Origin: an uncultured Sphingomonadaceae bacterium
Lineage (GTDB): Bacteria; Pseudomonadota; Alphaproteobacteria; Sphingomonadales; Sphingomonadaceae
Assembly (NCBI GenBank): GCA_947503245.1
Contig: CANNCV010000002.1
Coordinates: 1-64,000 of the forward strand
DNA: 64,000 nt
Reading direction: 5' to 3'
Shown here: positions 55,407 to 64,000 of the stretch, piece after piece
Position numbering within the stretch: position 1 is the first letter of the stretch
Layout: the number at the start of each line of letters is the position of its first letter
Notes under the pieces: model-generated
The model's database searches: none
Told to the model about the DNA's origin: nothing
The model's input: only the letters and a program-made list of their open reading frames with translations
Program-made: the position numbers and the translations under genes

Positions 55407-55560
55407 TGTCAAAACTCCTGTCAGCCTATGATGATAGACAGATTTGGATGAATTGCCACTGACCAGCGTGTCACAAATTGTCGCACGCAGCGCAGAACGA
55501 TATTTTTAAGCGCCTCTCATATAGCTTGAGCGGCAAGCATCGGTTGATAAGCAAAACTGT

Positions 55561-55752
55561 TTAGAGAAATTCTCTAGCAGCCAGACCGGCGGAAAATGCA
55601 GTCATAACCAAGGCTATGATCAAAATATGATTCCATGGCATGAAGCCTACTTTTTCTATATCTGCGCGGTTATGCCGTCTGCGCTCCATGACAATAGACA
55701 ATATCGCAGTCGCAAGCATAAGCGCTGTCGCTATAGTCCAAAAGCCCGGCAT
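55561..55752 (-). CDS. Small protein with two membrane helices
   Basis: This 63-residue protein has helices at about 4-22 and 42-60 and a basic loop (MERRRHNRADIEKVGFMPWNH), giving a hairpin with both ends on the same side. It starts at ATG 55752, inside the last bases of mmsB's downstream side (the mmsB stop is at 55763, so the gap is ten bases), and would end the valine operon. The ribosome site is weak, and the frame extends upstream into mmsB, so the start is uncertain. I do not recognise the family. Confidence 0.6.
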   Translation of the reverse strand: MPGFWTIATALMLATAILSIVMERRRHNRADIEKVGFMPWNHILIIALVMTAFSAGLAAREFL

Positions 55753-55762
55753 AAAATGATAG

Positions 55763-56638
55763 TCAGCTATTAAGCGTTTTGATGATCGCAGAGAAATCAA
55801 GGCCTTGCGCATCTGCATCAACAAAGGCGCTGTAAAGCTCCTCAGCACGCTCCCCCATAGGCACTTGCGCGCCGGATGATTGCGCCGCTTCAAGCGCCAA
55901 ACGCATATCCTTAAGCATTAATGCGGCGGCAAAACCACCCGCATAATCATTGTCTGCGGGGCTTTGTGGGCCAACTCCCGGCACAGGGCAATAACTTGTC
56001 ATAGACCAACTCTGGCCAGAGGCTTGGCTGGAAATGTCATAGAATTTTTGCAGATCAAGGCCCAATTTTTGCGCGAGCATAAATGTCTCGCATGTCGCGG
56101 CCATGGTCGCGCCCAGCAGCATATTGTTGCAGATTTTCGCGGCTTGGCCCGCACCATTTTCTCCGGCATGAATAACGGCCTTACCCATATCAGCCAGCAC
56201 TGGCCGGGCCTTGGTAAAACCTGCATCACTGCCGCCAACCATGAAAGTAAGCGTGCCGCCATTGGCCGCCGCTATGCCGCCTGAAACCGGAGCATCAACC
56301 GCATCCAGACCTTTTTCCTTCGCCGCTGCAGCAACCGCGCGCGCGGTATCAACATCAATGGTTGAGCAATCAATCAGCAAGGCACCGCTGGGCGCATTGG
56401 CAAAAACAGCTGATTGATAGACAGATTGCACATGCTTGCCAGCAGGCAGCATGGTGACAATGACCTCTGCACCGCGCACCGCTTCATCCGCATCAGAAAC
56501 CGGTGTGCAGCCAGCGGCCCCCGCTTTTGCCAAGGCTTCACCAGAAAGATCATAAGCCGTAACATGATGACCTGCCTTAACCAGATTGGCCGCCATTCCG
56601 CCGCCCATATTGCCAAGGCCAATAAATCCGATTTTCAT
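55763..56638 (-). CDS. mmsB: 3-hydroxyisobutyrate dehydrogenase
   Basis: This 291-residue NAD-dependent enzyme oxidises 3-hydroxyisobutyrate to methylmalonate semialdehyde in valine breakdown. It has the Rossmann start MKIGFIGLGNMGGGMAANLVKAGH, the substrate motif DAPVSGGIAAANGGTLTFMVGG and the catalytic Lys in GAGQAAKICNNMLLG. ATG 56638 with AGGATGGG in front is preferred to ATG 56647, which would overlap that ribosome site. It lies 81 bases after the enoyl-CoA hydratase gene, the loosest link in the operon. Confidence 0.95.
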   Translation of the reverse strand: MKIGFIGLGNMGGGMAANLVKAGHHVTAYDLSGEALAKAGAAGCTPVSDADEAVRGAEVIVTMLPAGKHVQSVYQSAVFANAPSGALLIDCSTIDVDTARAVAAAAKEKGLDAVDAPVSGGIAAANGGTLTFMVGGSDAGFTKARPVLADMGKAVIHAGENGAGQAAKICNNMLLGATMAATCETFMLAQKLGLDLQKFYDISSQASGQSWSMTSYCPVPGVGPQSPADNDYAGGFAAALMLKDMRLALEAAQSSGAQVPMGERAEELYSAFVDADAQGLDFSAIIKTLNS

Positions 56639-56719
56639 AATGCCCATCCTAACCGCTTCTTTTATTACATTATTTTGTCAGGCCGTATTGGCCAAGCACA
56701 AACATTATCAATGGGCGCT

Positions 56720-57502
56720 TTAGCGACCTTTCCAGACGCCTTCCCGCTTGTCAATAAATGCAGCCATGCCCTCTGCCTTATCCTCGCTAGCGGTCAATAT
56801 CTGGAACAGGCGCCGCTCATGCAGCAAGCCTTGATCCAGCGTCATTTCATAAGCCGCATTGACCATTTCCTTATTCATCCGTGCAGCCATTGGCGGCATT
56901 GCAGCAATCGCCGCAGCGGTTTTCATGGCCTCCGCCAACAGATCGTCATGCGCCACGGTTTTTGCCGTTAAGCCGCTCGTTTCTGCTTCTTCAGCGCCCA
57001 TCATCCGGCCGGTCAGACACATTTCCATCGCTTTGGATTTACCGATAGCCCGGGTCAGGCGCTGTGACCCGCCCATGCCGGGCGCGACGCCAAGCTTTAT
57101 CTCTGGCTGGCCAAATTTGGCCTTGTCGGAGGCAATGATGAAATCAGCCATCATCGCCAACTCACAGCCGCCACCCAATGCAAAACCATTTACAGCCGCA
57201 ATCCATGGTTTGCGCACTGCATTGACCAAATGGCTGGTCCAGCGTGAAAAGAAATCCTCCAGATAGAAATCAGCCGCAGCTTTGTCGGCCATTTCTTTAA
57301 TATCCGCGCCTGCCGCAAAGGCCTTTTCACCCGAACCTGTCAGCACTGCGCAAAGCTGGCTATCGTCACGTTCATAAACCTCAAATGCTGCGATCAAATC
57401 CTCAAGCACTTGCGCATTTAGTGCATTAAGCGCCTTGGGCCGATTGAGCGTAATCAGCGTCACTGCGCCTTGTGTTTCGGTCAATATTGTTTCGTAACTC
57501 AT
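56720..57502 (-). CDS. Enoyl-CoA hydratase
   Basis: This 260-residue crotonase hydrates an unsaturated acyl-CoA, here probably methacrylyl-CoA in valine breakdown. It shows [18 protein letters not shown], the CoA/oxyanion segment [48 protein letters not shown] with the two catalytic Glu residues, and [14 protein letters not shown]. Its ATG overlaps the stop of the hydrolase gene by four bases (ATGA), so they are translationally coupled. Confidence 0.95.
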   Translation of the reverse strand: MSYETILTETQGAVTLITLNRPKALNALNAQVLEDLIAAFEVYERDDSQLCAVLTGSGEKAFAAGADIKEMADKAAADFYLEDFFSRWTSHLVNAVRKPWIAAVNGFALGGGCELAMMADFIIASDKAKFGQPEIKLGVAPGMGGSQRLTRAIGKSKAMEMCLTGRMMGAEEAETSGLTAKTVAHDDLLAEAMKTAAAIAAMPPMAARMNKEMVNAAYEMTLDQGLLHERRLFQILTASEDKAEGMAAFIDKREGVWKGR

Positions 57503-58554
57503 AACGGGGTCCATTCTTCATTTGCTGGCAATGGCTTGAAAATAGCGTCAATCCATTCATCGCTCACATCTTGCGGCGTCGCAGGGTTCCAGACAGGCGC
57601 ATTGTCTTTATCAATGATCAAAGCACGCACCCCTTCCAAAAAGTCGTGCATCTGCACAACGCGCGCACCAATTGCATATTCCTGTTTCATCTGCGCTGCG
57701 AAATCTGGCATTTCTGCGCCTTCTTTCAACTGCCGCAGCGCGACTTTGCAGGTTTGCGGTGATTTTGTGCCGAGCGTATCACGCTCTTTAAGCGCCCAAT
57801 CACTGTCGTCCTCTTCCAAGGCTGTCAGTATATTTTCATAAATATCCGATGCGAACGTCTTGTTGATTTTATCGATATTCGCCATCAGCGGTGATACTGG
57901 GGAGGTCACAGAAAGCTCGCCCAAAATGCCGTTGATCCTATCCGGATTTTCGGCAACGCGCGCCTTGGCTTCGGCTAGGCTATCTGCTGGCAAATAATGG
58001 GTCGCCAGACCTAGAGCCAAGCAATCTTCGCCCTTTAAGCGCGCACCGGTTAGCGCCAGATATTGCCCAACACGCCCCTCAAGCCGCGGCAGATACCAAC
58101 CGCCGCCAACATCTGGAAACAGCCCAATCCCGGTTTCCGGCATGGCAAAGCGGGTGTTTTCTGTCGCTACGCGATATTGTGCTGGCTGTGATATACCAAC
58201 CGCGCCGCCCATGGTGATGCCATCCATGAAAGCGATAATCGGCTTGGTATATTCAAACATCAGATGGTTGAGGCGATATTCGGTATGGAAAAATTGCCGC
58301 GCTTCACGACCTTTTTCCTCACCTTCTTTTGCGCCGCTTTGTGCCAACATGCGAATATCACCGCCTGCGCAAAAGCCCCTGCCCTCGCTATGGTCCAGAA
58401 TGATTGCCTGCACGGCATCATCATCCGACCATTGTTGCAAGGCAGCGATCATAGCCTCACACATTGGCAGATTCAGTGCATGAATGGCTTTTGGCCGGTT
58501 CAGACTGATATGCCCTGCCTGGCCTACAGTCTTAGTTATCAGTGCGTCCGTCAT
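57499..58554 (-). CDS. 3-hydroxyisobutyryl-CoA hydrolase
   Basis: This 351-residue crotonase-fold protein has the length and features of 3-hydroxyisobutyryl-CoA hydrolase: [47 protein letters not shown] and the long C-terminal part with [19 protein letters not shown]. It releases free 3-hydroxyisobutyrate for MmsB. It overlaps both neighbours by four bases (ATGA at each end), which places it firmly in the operon. Confidence 0.93.
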   Translation of the reverse strand: MTDALITKTVGQAGHISLNRPKAIHALNLPMCEAMIAALQQWSDDDAVQAIILDHSEGRGFCAGGDIRMLAQSGAKEGEEKGREARQFFHTEYRLNHLMFEYTKPIIAFMDGITMGGAVGISQPAQYRVATENTRFAMPETGIGLFPDVGGGWYLPRLEGRVGQYLALTGARLKGEDCLALGLATHYLPADSLAEAKARVAENPDRINGILGELSVTSPVSPLMANIDKINKTFASDIYENILTALEEDDSDWALKERDTLGTKSPQTCKVALRQLKEGAEMPDFAAQMKQEYAIGARVVQMHDFLEGVRALIIDKDNAPVWNPATPQDVSDEWIDAIFKPLPANEEWTPL

Positions 58555-59696
58555 TGCCGTATCAGCTCCCGCGCCACAATCATGCGCATGATTTGGTTGG
58601 TGCCTTCAAGGATCGAGTGGACCCGCAAATCGCGCCAGAAACGCTCAATCGGGTAATCCTGTAAATAGCCATAGCCGCCGAACAGCTGTAGCGCAGAATC
58701 AACAATCTTACTGCCGTTATCAGTGGATAGCCTTTTGGCCATCGCGGCAAATTTGGTCTTGTCGGGCGCATTGTCGGTTACCTTAGCCGCCGCCAGATAA
58801 AGCAAGGCACGCGATGCCTCCAAATCCGTAGCCATATCGGCCAGTGTGAACTGCGTGTTCTGAAAATCGATGATGCGCGTATCAAATTGCTTGCGATCAC
58901 TGGTATAAGCAATCGCCTCGTCCAGACAGCGCTGCGCCCCGCCCAGCGAACAGGCTCCAATATTGAGACGGCCACCATCAAGACCCATCATGGCAAAGCG
59001 AAAGCCATCGCCTTCTGCGCCCACGCGGTTCTCTACCGGCAATTTTACGTTATCAAGAATAACCTGACGTGTTGGCTGTGAATGCCAGCCAAGTTTTTTC
59101 TCATTCGCGCCGAAACTAAGGCCTTCCATGCCTTTTTCCAGCACGAAACAGCTAATGCCTTTCGGTCCATCAGCTCCGGTCCGCGCCATCAACACATAGA
59201 CTTCATTCTCTCCAGCGCCGGAGATAAATTGCTTGGCACCATTCAATATATAGTGATCGCCTTCCAGCCGCGCACTGGTTTTCATGCCCGCAGCGTCGGA
59301 CCCACTGCCCGGTTCGGTCAGGCAATAGCTGGCAATTTTATCCATACTGATCAGGTCAGGCAGATATTTGTCTTTCAACGCTTGCGAGCCAAAGCAATCA
59401 ATCATCCAGCTCGCCATATTATGGATTGAGATAAAGGCGCTGGTCGATGGGCAGCCATAGGCCATAGCTTCCATAATCAGCGCAGCCTCCAGCCGCCCCA
59501 ACCCGATGCCGCCTGATTCTTCAGATACATAAATCGCGCCAAAGCCTAGCTCCGCCGCTTGCTTGATCGTGTCGCGCGGAAAAATATGCTCCTCATCCCA
59601 TTTCGCAGCATACGGCGTAATGGCATCAGCAGTAAATTTGCGCGCCATATCCTGAATAGCAATCTGGTCTTCAGTAAGGGAAAATTGTGTGGTCAT
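58551..59696 (-). CDS. Acyl-CoA dehydrogenase (probable isobutyryl-CoA dehydrogenase)
   Basis: This 381-residue flavoenzyme has the acyl-CoA dehydrogenase signatures: CLTEPGSGSDAAGMKTSA, LGWHSQPTRQVILDNVKLP and the late QLFGGYGYLQDYPIERFWRDLRVHSILEGTNQIMRMIVARELI with the catalytic Glu in ILEGT. Its place between mmsA and the methacrylyl-CoA hydratase indicates isobutyryl-CoA as substrate, though 2-methylbutyryl-CoA is possible. Stop and start overlaps of four bases link it to genes on both sides. Confidence 0.94.
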   Translation of the reverse strand: MTTQFSLTEDQIAIQDMARKFTADAITPYAAKWDEEHIFPRDTIKQAAELGFGAIYVSEESGGIGLGRLEAALIMEAMAYGCPSTSAFISIHNMASWMIDCFGSQALKDKYLPDLISMDKIASYCLTEPGSGSDAAGMKTSARLEGDHYILNGAKQFISGAGENEVYVLMARTGADGPKGISCFVLEKGMEGLSFGANEKKLGWHSQPTRQVILDNVKLPVENRVGAEGDGFRFAMMGLDGGRLNIGACSLGGAQRCLDEAIAYTSDRKQFDTRIIDFQNTQFTLADMATDLEASRALLYLAAAKVTDNAPDKTKFAAMAKRLSTDNGSKIVDSALQLFGGYGYLQDYPIERFWRDLRVHSILEGTNQIMRMIVARELIRQ

Positions 59697-60001
59697 ATGT
59701 TTACTACTTCAAAATAAAGGCCAAAAACTGATATAGCTATTGCTATGAAGCTTAAAATAAGAGCGGATCGAGCAATATTGTTAGCTCTTTTAGAAGAGAC
59801 TGCTGAGCATTCAGCCGCATGAACTGCACGCTCTGCCAACTCTAAATTTTTGTTTTCTATATCACTTTTTCGTTGCTGGTCTTTTTCCTCCAGCCATGCT
59901 CTCGCGCGGCGCGAATTTCTTTCACCATAAAGCCCCGACGTAAGGTTTTTCCGGACTTCTTCTTCTCCCAAAGACTCAAAGTCCTTATCATCTTTTGGCA
60001 C
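59693..60001 (-). CDS. Unknown tail-anchored membrane protein inside the valine operon
   Basis: This 102-residue protein is acidic and basic by turns, with a charged helical region (about 20-75, EKDQQRKSDIENKNLELAER) and one C-terminal membrane helix (about 78-97, ARSALILSFIAIAISVFGLYF), giving a tail-anchored topology. It starts at GTG 60001, three bases after the mmsA stop, with GGGGTGAG as ribosome site, and its stop overlaps the acyl-CoA dehydrogenase start by four bases (ATGA), so it is almost certainly translated. I do not recognise it and it is not part of valine breakdown. The GTG is in frame with mmsA, so readthrough of TGA would make a fusion. Confidence 0.75.
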   Translation of the reverse strand: MPKDDKDFESLGEEEVRKNLTSGLYGERNSRRARAWLEEKDQQRKSDIENKNLELAERAVHAAECSAVSSKRANNIARSALILSFIAIAISVFGLYFEVVNI

Positions 60002-60004
60002 ATC

Positions 60005-61507
60005 TCACCCCATTGTCGGAATAACAAAGGCGTTTTCCGCGCTGCCATCAGCACTGCCATCGGGCCAACGCTGGGTGATGGTTTTCACCTTGGTCCAGAA
60101 TTTCACGCCTTCCATACCGTGTTGATTGGTGTCGCCAAAAGCAGAACGCTTCCAGCCGCCAAAGCTGTGATACGCCACAGGAACAGGTATCGGCACATTG
60201 ATACCCACCATGCCAACGTTAACGCGCGCGGCAAATTCGCGCGCGGCGTTGCCATTGCGGGTGAAGATGGCGACGCCATTGCCATATTGGTGCTGGCTGG
60301 GCAGAGCGACGGCCTCTTCAAAATTCTTAGCGCGCACAATTTGCAGAACAGGGCCGAAAATCTCTTCTTTATAGCTTTCCATATCAGGCGTCACATGGTC
60401 GAACAGTGATGGCCCGATAAAGAAACCTTTTTCATGCCCCTGTAGGCTGAAACCACGGCCATCAACGACCAGCTCTGCGCCTTCGTCAACGCCCTTTTGT
60501 ATCCAGCCTTCAACGCGTTCTTTATGCGCCTGATTAACCACTGGCCCGTAATGCGCCTCGTCATCGGTGGATACCCCGACCCGCAAAGCCGCAATAGCTG
60601 GCAGCAATTTCTCACGCAGTCGATCGGCGGTGTCTTCGCCCACTGGAACCACAACCGGCAGCGCCATGCAGCGCTCCCCCGCTGATCCAAAGGCTGCGCC
60701 AGACAGATCATTCACCACTTGGTCCAGATCAGCATCGGGCATAACAATGCCATGGTTCTTTGCGCCGCCCATGGCCTGAACCCGTTTTCCAGCCGCCACG
60801 CCGCGCTGATAAACATAATGGGCAATATCAGACGAACCAACAAAGCTGACACCGCCAATGGCCGGATGATCCAAAATGGCATCAACCATTTCCTTATCAC
60901 CATGCAGACATTGCAAAATGCCTTCGGGCAAACCGGCTTCCAACATCAATTCGGTCAGGCGTACCGGCACACTGGGGTCACGCTCAGATGGCTTTAGGAT
61001 AAAGGCATTACCGGTCACAATGGCCGGGCCAAACATCCACATCGGGATCATCGCCGGGAAGTTAAATGGAGTAATACCTGCGCCAATGCCCAAAGGCTGA
61101 CGCATGGAATAGACATCAATGCCCGGTCCAGCACCTTGGGTATATTCGCCTTTGGAAGCATGCGGAATGCCGCAGCAAAATTCGATAACGTCCAACCCGC
61201 GCTGAACATCGCCCTTTGCATCGGCTATCACCTTGCCATGTTCGGACGACAGCAAATGCGCCAGCTCATCCATATGGGCCTCGACGAGCTCTTTGAACCG
61301 GAACATCACACGCGCGCGCTTTTGCGGATTGGTTGCCGCCCATGCCGGTTGTGCAGCCAACGCGGCATCCACCGCCTTATCCAGCTGCGCCTGTCCGCCC
61401 AGATTAACTTCAGCCTGCACATCGCCTGCATTGGGGTCAAAAATCGGCGATGTACGGCCCGTACTGCCACTTGTTCCGCCAGAAATCACATGATCAACGA
61501 TACGCAT
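60005..61507 (-). CDS. mmsA: Methylmalonate-semialdehyde dehydrogenase (acylating)
   Basis: This 500-residue enzyme makes propionyl-CoA from methylmalonate semialdehyde and CoA, the last step of valine breakdown. It starts MRIVDHVISGGTSGS, has the NAD/aldehyde dehydrogenase features TPFNFPAMIPMWMFGPAIVTGNAFILKPSE and the catalytic Cys in GSAGERCMALPVV. ATG 61507 is set by AGGAGCC eight bases upstream; the longer open frame above it is not coding. It is the first gene of the operon. Confidence 0.97.
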   Translation of the reverse strand: MRIVDHVISGGTSGSTGRTSPIFDPNAGDVQAEVNLGGQAQLDKAVDAALAAQPAWAATNPQKRARVMFRFKELVEAHMDELAHLLSSEHGKVIADAKGDVQRGLDVIEFCCGIPHASKGEYTQGAGPGIDVYSMRQPLGIGAGITPFNFPAMIPMWMFGPAIVTGNAFILKPSERDPSVPVRLTELMLEAGLPEGILQCLHGDKEMVDAILDHPAIGGVSFVGSSDIAHYVYQRGVAAGKRVQAMGGAKNHGIVMPDADLDQVVNDLSGAAFGSAGERCMALPVVVPVGEDTADRLREKLLPAIAALRVGVSTDDEAHYGPVVNQAHKERVEGWIQKGVDEGAELVVDGRGFSLQGHEKGFFIGPSLFDHVTPDMESYKEEIFGPVLQIVRAKNFEEAVALPSQHQYGNGVAIFTRNGNAAREFAARVNVGMVGINVPIPVPVAYHSFGGWKRSAFGDTNQHGMEGVKFWTKVKTITQRWPDGSADGSAENAFVIPTMG

Positions 61508-61669
61508 ATTAAGGCTCCTATAAAGTGCGCGGCTATTATCATCTGCCGCGTGTCTTTCCGCGATGCTTATGGACATAGTTGTGGCAATTCTCAAGCCGCT
61601 CGACTTGACGGTGATAAAATGCCAATGCACCCGCATATTGTGGCAATATTGATGCGAAAGGGGCTGATT

Positions 61670-62563
61670 ATGGACAATAATAATAGCGCCATCGCTTCTA
61701 ACCGGCCCTTGGCTGGCATAGCCGTGCGAATCATTGCCGTTTTTGCCATTGCCAGCATGATCGCCTTGGTGAAGCTGGCGGCCGATAATGGTGTCTCTGT
61801 CATCGAAAGCGTTTTCTATCGCCAGTTCTTTGCGCTCTTTCTGCTTATCCCCATCATCATGTTGCGCGGCGGCCCCAAAACCGTGCGGACAGATAAGTTT
61901 CCCCTGCATCTAAAGCGCATGACGGTTGGCCTTACCGGCATGATCTTCAATTTCTGGGCAGTCTCATTGCTGCCTTTAGCGGAGGCAACCACTATTGGTT
62001 TCATGGTACCGGTATTCGCCACTTTGCTGGCGATATTCTTGCTGGCAGAAAAAGTAGGGATGCACCGCTGGTCCGCCATCTTGGCCGGTTTTGCAGGCGT
62101 TTTGATTATTACTAGGCCGGAAGCCGCAGGGTTTAGCTGGCAGGGTGTATTGGTCGCGCTTAATGGCGCTTTGTTTACCGCATGGGTCAGCATCATCATC
62201 CGCGACTTGGGCCGCACGGAAGACCCAGTTACCGTTGTATTCTGGTTCACCATATTTTCTCTGCCGCTTTTGGGCACAGCCATGCTGTGGTTTGGTCAAT
62301 GGCATGATGGCTATAGCTGGCTGCTGATTTTTGGCATTGGCCTGTGCGGCGGCATTGGTCAGCTAGCGCTCACCAAATCGCTACAACTTGCGCCGGTATC
62401 TGTGGTGCTCTCGGTTGATTATAGCGCTTTGATTTGGGCCACGCTTTATGGCTGGCTGATCTGGTCCACCCTTCCCACGCGTTGGACATTGCTTGGCGCC
62501 CCGCTCATCATAGGTGCAGGGCTGTATATTGCCTGGCGTGAAGGAAGGCTTGCACAAAGGTAA
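61670..62563 (+). CDS. EamA family DMT transporter
   Basis: This 297-residue protein has ten membrane helices in two EamA repeats: LAGIAVRIIAVFAIASMIALVKLAADNGVSVIESVFYRQFFAL and, from about 155, LVALNGALFTAWVSIIIRDLGR. PLAEATTIGFMVPVFATLLAIFLLAEKVG is typical. The substrate is unknown. ATG 61670 follows AAAGGGG by seven bases; the frame upstream to 61136 lies within the mmsA region and is not coding. The 162-base gap to mmsA holds both divergent promoters. Confidence 0.9.
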   Translation: MDNNNSAIASNRPLAGIAVRIIAVFAIASMIALVKLAADNGVSVIESVFYRQFFALFLLIPIIMLRGGPKTVRTDKFPLHLKRMTVGLTGMIFNFWAVSLLPLAEATTIGFMVPVFATLLAIFLLAEKVGMHRWSAILAGFAGVLIITRPEAAGFSWQGVLVALNGALFTAWVSIIIRDLGRTEDPVTVVFWFTIFSLPLLGTAMLWFGQWHDGYSWLLIFGIGLCGGIGQLALTKSLQLAPVSVVLSVDYSALIWATLYGWLIWSTLPTRWTLLGAPLIIGAGLYIAWREGRLAQR

Positions 62564-62598
62564 AGCGCGGCTCAATATACTCTAAAAATGGGAGTGGG

Positions 62599-64000
62599 AT
62601 GATGACGCCATTGGGCAAGACCATAGCAGGAATGATGCTGGCTTTGTGTCTGGCGCTTATGGGCAGCCAAGCATCTGCCAATGAGCCTTTAACAAAAAGC
62701 CAAAGCTATCCTGATATCACCATTTATGAAGCGCAATCCATTATCACTATGGAGCCGGCCTTACCTGAAGCGAAATTTGTGGCCGTGGCGGACGGTATTA
62801 TACTAAGCGTCGCGCAGGACCTTGAAAGTCTGAAACCATGGACGGATGGCCGCAAGGTCACCATCAATCGCGATTATGCGGATAAGGTGCTGATGCCCGG
62901 CTTTATTGAGCCGCATATCCACCCAATGCAGGCGATATTGATGCTACCCCTGCCCTTTATCGCGCCGGAGGAATGGGAACTGCCTGGCCGGACTTATCCG
63001 GCAGCCTCAAATGCCGAAGACTATGAACGTTTATTGCGCAGTGAGCTTGCCAAGAGCGATGCGCCGCTATTCCTCAGCTGGGGCCATCACGCATTATTTC
63101 ATGGCGAGCTGACCCGTGCAGAGCTTGACCGGATTGCACCCGATAGACCGGTTGTTATCTGGCAGCGCAGCTTTCATGAAATTATCGCCAATAGCGCAGC
63201 GTTAAACCTGCTGGGTATCGGCACATCAGACGCGTTTGCGAAAACATTGTTCAAGCCGGGCATTGACCCCAGCCATGCCAGTTTTGAAAAAGGCACAATT
63301 GGCGAAACAGCATTATTTGGCGGTATTGATCTGCTGCGCCCCTATCTTTTCTCACCGGCCAATATCCGCAATGGGCTTAGTCAATTGCGGCAGATGTTGC
63401 TAGAAAATGGCGTGACGACAGCGGCCGATATGGCGTTTGGCGGATTTGGCGGTGTCCAGACAGAAGCGCCTTTGTTCAAATCCCTATTTGATCGTGCAGA
63501 CACTCCTACACGTATAGTTGTGGTGCCCGTTTCGACCGTGATCGACAAAGAGCCTAACCTTTGGCTGAAGGAAACACAGGCTGCTTATGCCAGCGAGAAA
63601 ATGCTGTTTACTGACCGGGTAAAACTGTTCGCGGATGGCGCATTTTTCGCGCAATATATGCAGCTCAACGCGCCAGGCTATAGCGATGGTCACGAAGGAA
63701 AATGGCTGACAGAACCGGAAATGCTGGCCGCTCTCACACAGAAATTCTGGGATGCCGGATGGAGCATCCACACCCATGTTAATGGCGATAAAGGGCTGGA
63801 TGTCGTATTGAACATTAGCGAGAAACTGCAGCCGAGCAATAGCCAGAATTTGGTGATGGAGCATTTGGGGTTTTCAACCGAAGCGCAGAACCGGCGTTTG
63901 GCGGATCTGGATATCTGGGTTTCTGCTCAACCCAATTATATCCGTATTTTGGGCGATGTATATGCGCGTTCCGGCCTAGGACCAGATCGTGCGGCACAGA
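62599..64000 (+). CDS. Secreted YtcJ-like amidohydrolase (3' truncated by the window)
   Basis: The frame is open from ATG 62599 to the last base, giving 467 codons with no stop. A signal peptide (about residues 1-27, ending SQASA) precedes an amidohydrolase fold: the HxH motif in GFIEPHIHPMQ, FLSWGHHALFHGELTRAELDRIAPDRPVVIWQRSFHEIIANSAAL (typical of the YtcJ group), KLFADGAFFAQ, and the second metal-ligand cluster HTHVNGDKG ... EHLGF. The substrate of YtcJ-like proteins is not known. ATG 62602 is a second possible start with better spacing from GGAG. It may be transcribed with the EamA transporter 35 bases upstream. Confidence 0.88.
   Translation, partial: MMTPLGKTIAGMMLALCLALMGSQASANEPLTKSQSYPDITIYEAQSIITMEPALPEAKFVAVADGIILSVAQDLESLKPWTDGRKVTINRDYADKVLMPGFIEPHIHPMQAILMLPLPFIAPEEWELPGRTYPAASNAEDYERLLRSELAKSDAPLFLSWGHHALFHGELTRAELDRIAPDRPVVIWQRSFHEIIANSAALNLLGIGTSDAFAKTLFKPGIDPSHASFEKGTIGETALFGGIDLLRPYLFSPANIRNGLSQLRQMLLENGVTTAADMAFGGFGGVQTEAPLFKSLFDRADTPTRIVVVPVSTVIDKEPNLWLKETQAAYASEKMLFTDRVKLFADGAFFAQYMQLNAPGYSDGHEGKWLTEPEMLAALTQKFWDAGWSIHTHVNGDKGLDVVLNISEKLQPSNSQNLVMEHLGFSTEAQNRRLADLDIWVSAQPNYIRILGDVYARSGLGPDRAAQ

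Noticed and set aside
61136-61669. Upstream extension of the EamA transporter by 178 codons
   Set aside because: It runs antisense through mmsA; ATG 61670 has a good ribosome site and begins the membrane protein.
61508-61909. Upstream extension of mmsA by about 130 codons
   Set aside because: It crosses the divergent promoter region and the EamA gene; ATG 61507 has a strong ribosome site and matches the family start.

Overview
The window looks like a chromosomal stretch of an alphaproteobacterium, most likely a sphingomonad (order Sphingomonadales). This rests on gene neighbourhoods and protein types: hrcA-grpE, dnaK-dnaJ, rph-rdgB-hemW, radA-cvpA, priA upstream of atpHAGDC, a patatin-like protein with a long C-terminal extension, a 'vgr-related' HExxH protein, and Flp pilins with a CpaF ATPase. 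Codon use is balanced, with many ATA and TAT codons, which suggests moderate G+C; this was judged by eye, not computed. I see no insertion sequence, prophage, CRISPR array or plasmid backbone. Most of the window is housekeeping DNA, with a few less familiar accessory pieces.

Layout. 1-5.7 kb: the Asp-rich repeat tail of a truncated gene, a CHASE2/GGDEF/EAL protein, tRNA-Arg(ACG), mutT, two tandem Flp pilin genes with a clear terminator, and an M48 metalloprotease. 5.8-14.1 kb: accA, xerD, a 635-residue secreted protein of unknown function and a 45-residue membrane peptide on the minus strand, then divergent aroK-aroB, then a minus-strand group of radA, cvpA and a NifU/IscU-like scaffold protein. 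14.2-25 kb: a patatin-like protein, a lipoprotein metallo-beta-lactamase-fold hydrolase, dnaK-dnaJ with a likely heat-shock promoter and structured RNA, a PCu(A)C copper chaperone with an HExxH protein, a MATE exporter, and hrcA-grpE. 25-36 kb: rph, rdgB, hemW and xerC on the plus strand, a CAP-domain lipoprotein on the minus strand, then gshB, yraN and rsmI opposite an LppC-like lipoprotein, then tal and priA. 36-39.4 kb: two tandem trypsin-like proteases that share an unrecognised C-terminal domain. 39.4-45.5 kb: ada, then the F1 ATP synthase operon atpHAGDC. 45.5-51.1 kb: an envelope/lipid-sugar type group (GT2 glycosyltransferase, polytopic GT-C-like protein, flippase-like protein, methyltransferase-like protein) and an EamA transporter. 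51.3-55.4 kb: cpaF and a DUF1800/DUF1501 pair. 55.6-61.5 kb: a tightly coupled valine degradation operon (mmsA, an unknown membrane protein, acyl-CoA dehydrogenase, 3-hydroxyisobutyryl-CoA hydrolase, enoyl-CoA hydratase, mmsB). 61.7-64 kb: an EamA transporter and a YtcJ-like amidohydrolase cut by the window end.

How the genes work together. HrcA, GrpE, DnaK and DnaJ form the Hsp70 system and its regulator, in two clusters about 3 kb apart. The valine operon covers isobutyryl-CoA to propionyl-CoA, with three consecutive 4-base stop/start overlaps on one transcript. XerC and XerD, the chromosome dimer resolution pair, are both present about 21 kb apart. The Flp pilins and CpaF belong to a Tad pilus whose other parts are outside the window. 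The best leads for undescribed biology are the tandem proteases with their shared domain, the membrane protein inserted in the valine operon, the scaffold protein lacking its third cysteine, and the unknown secreted protein next to xerD.
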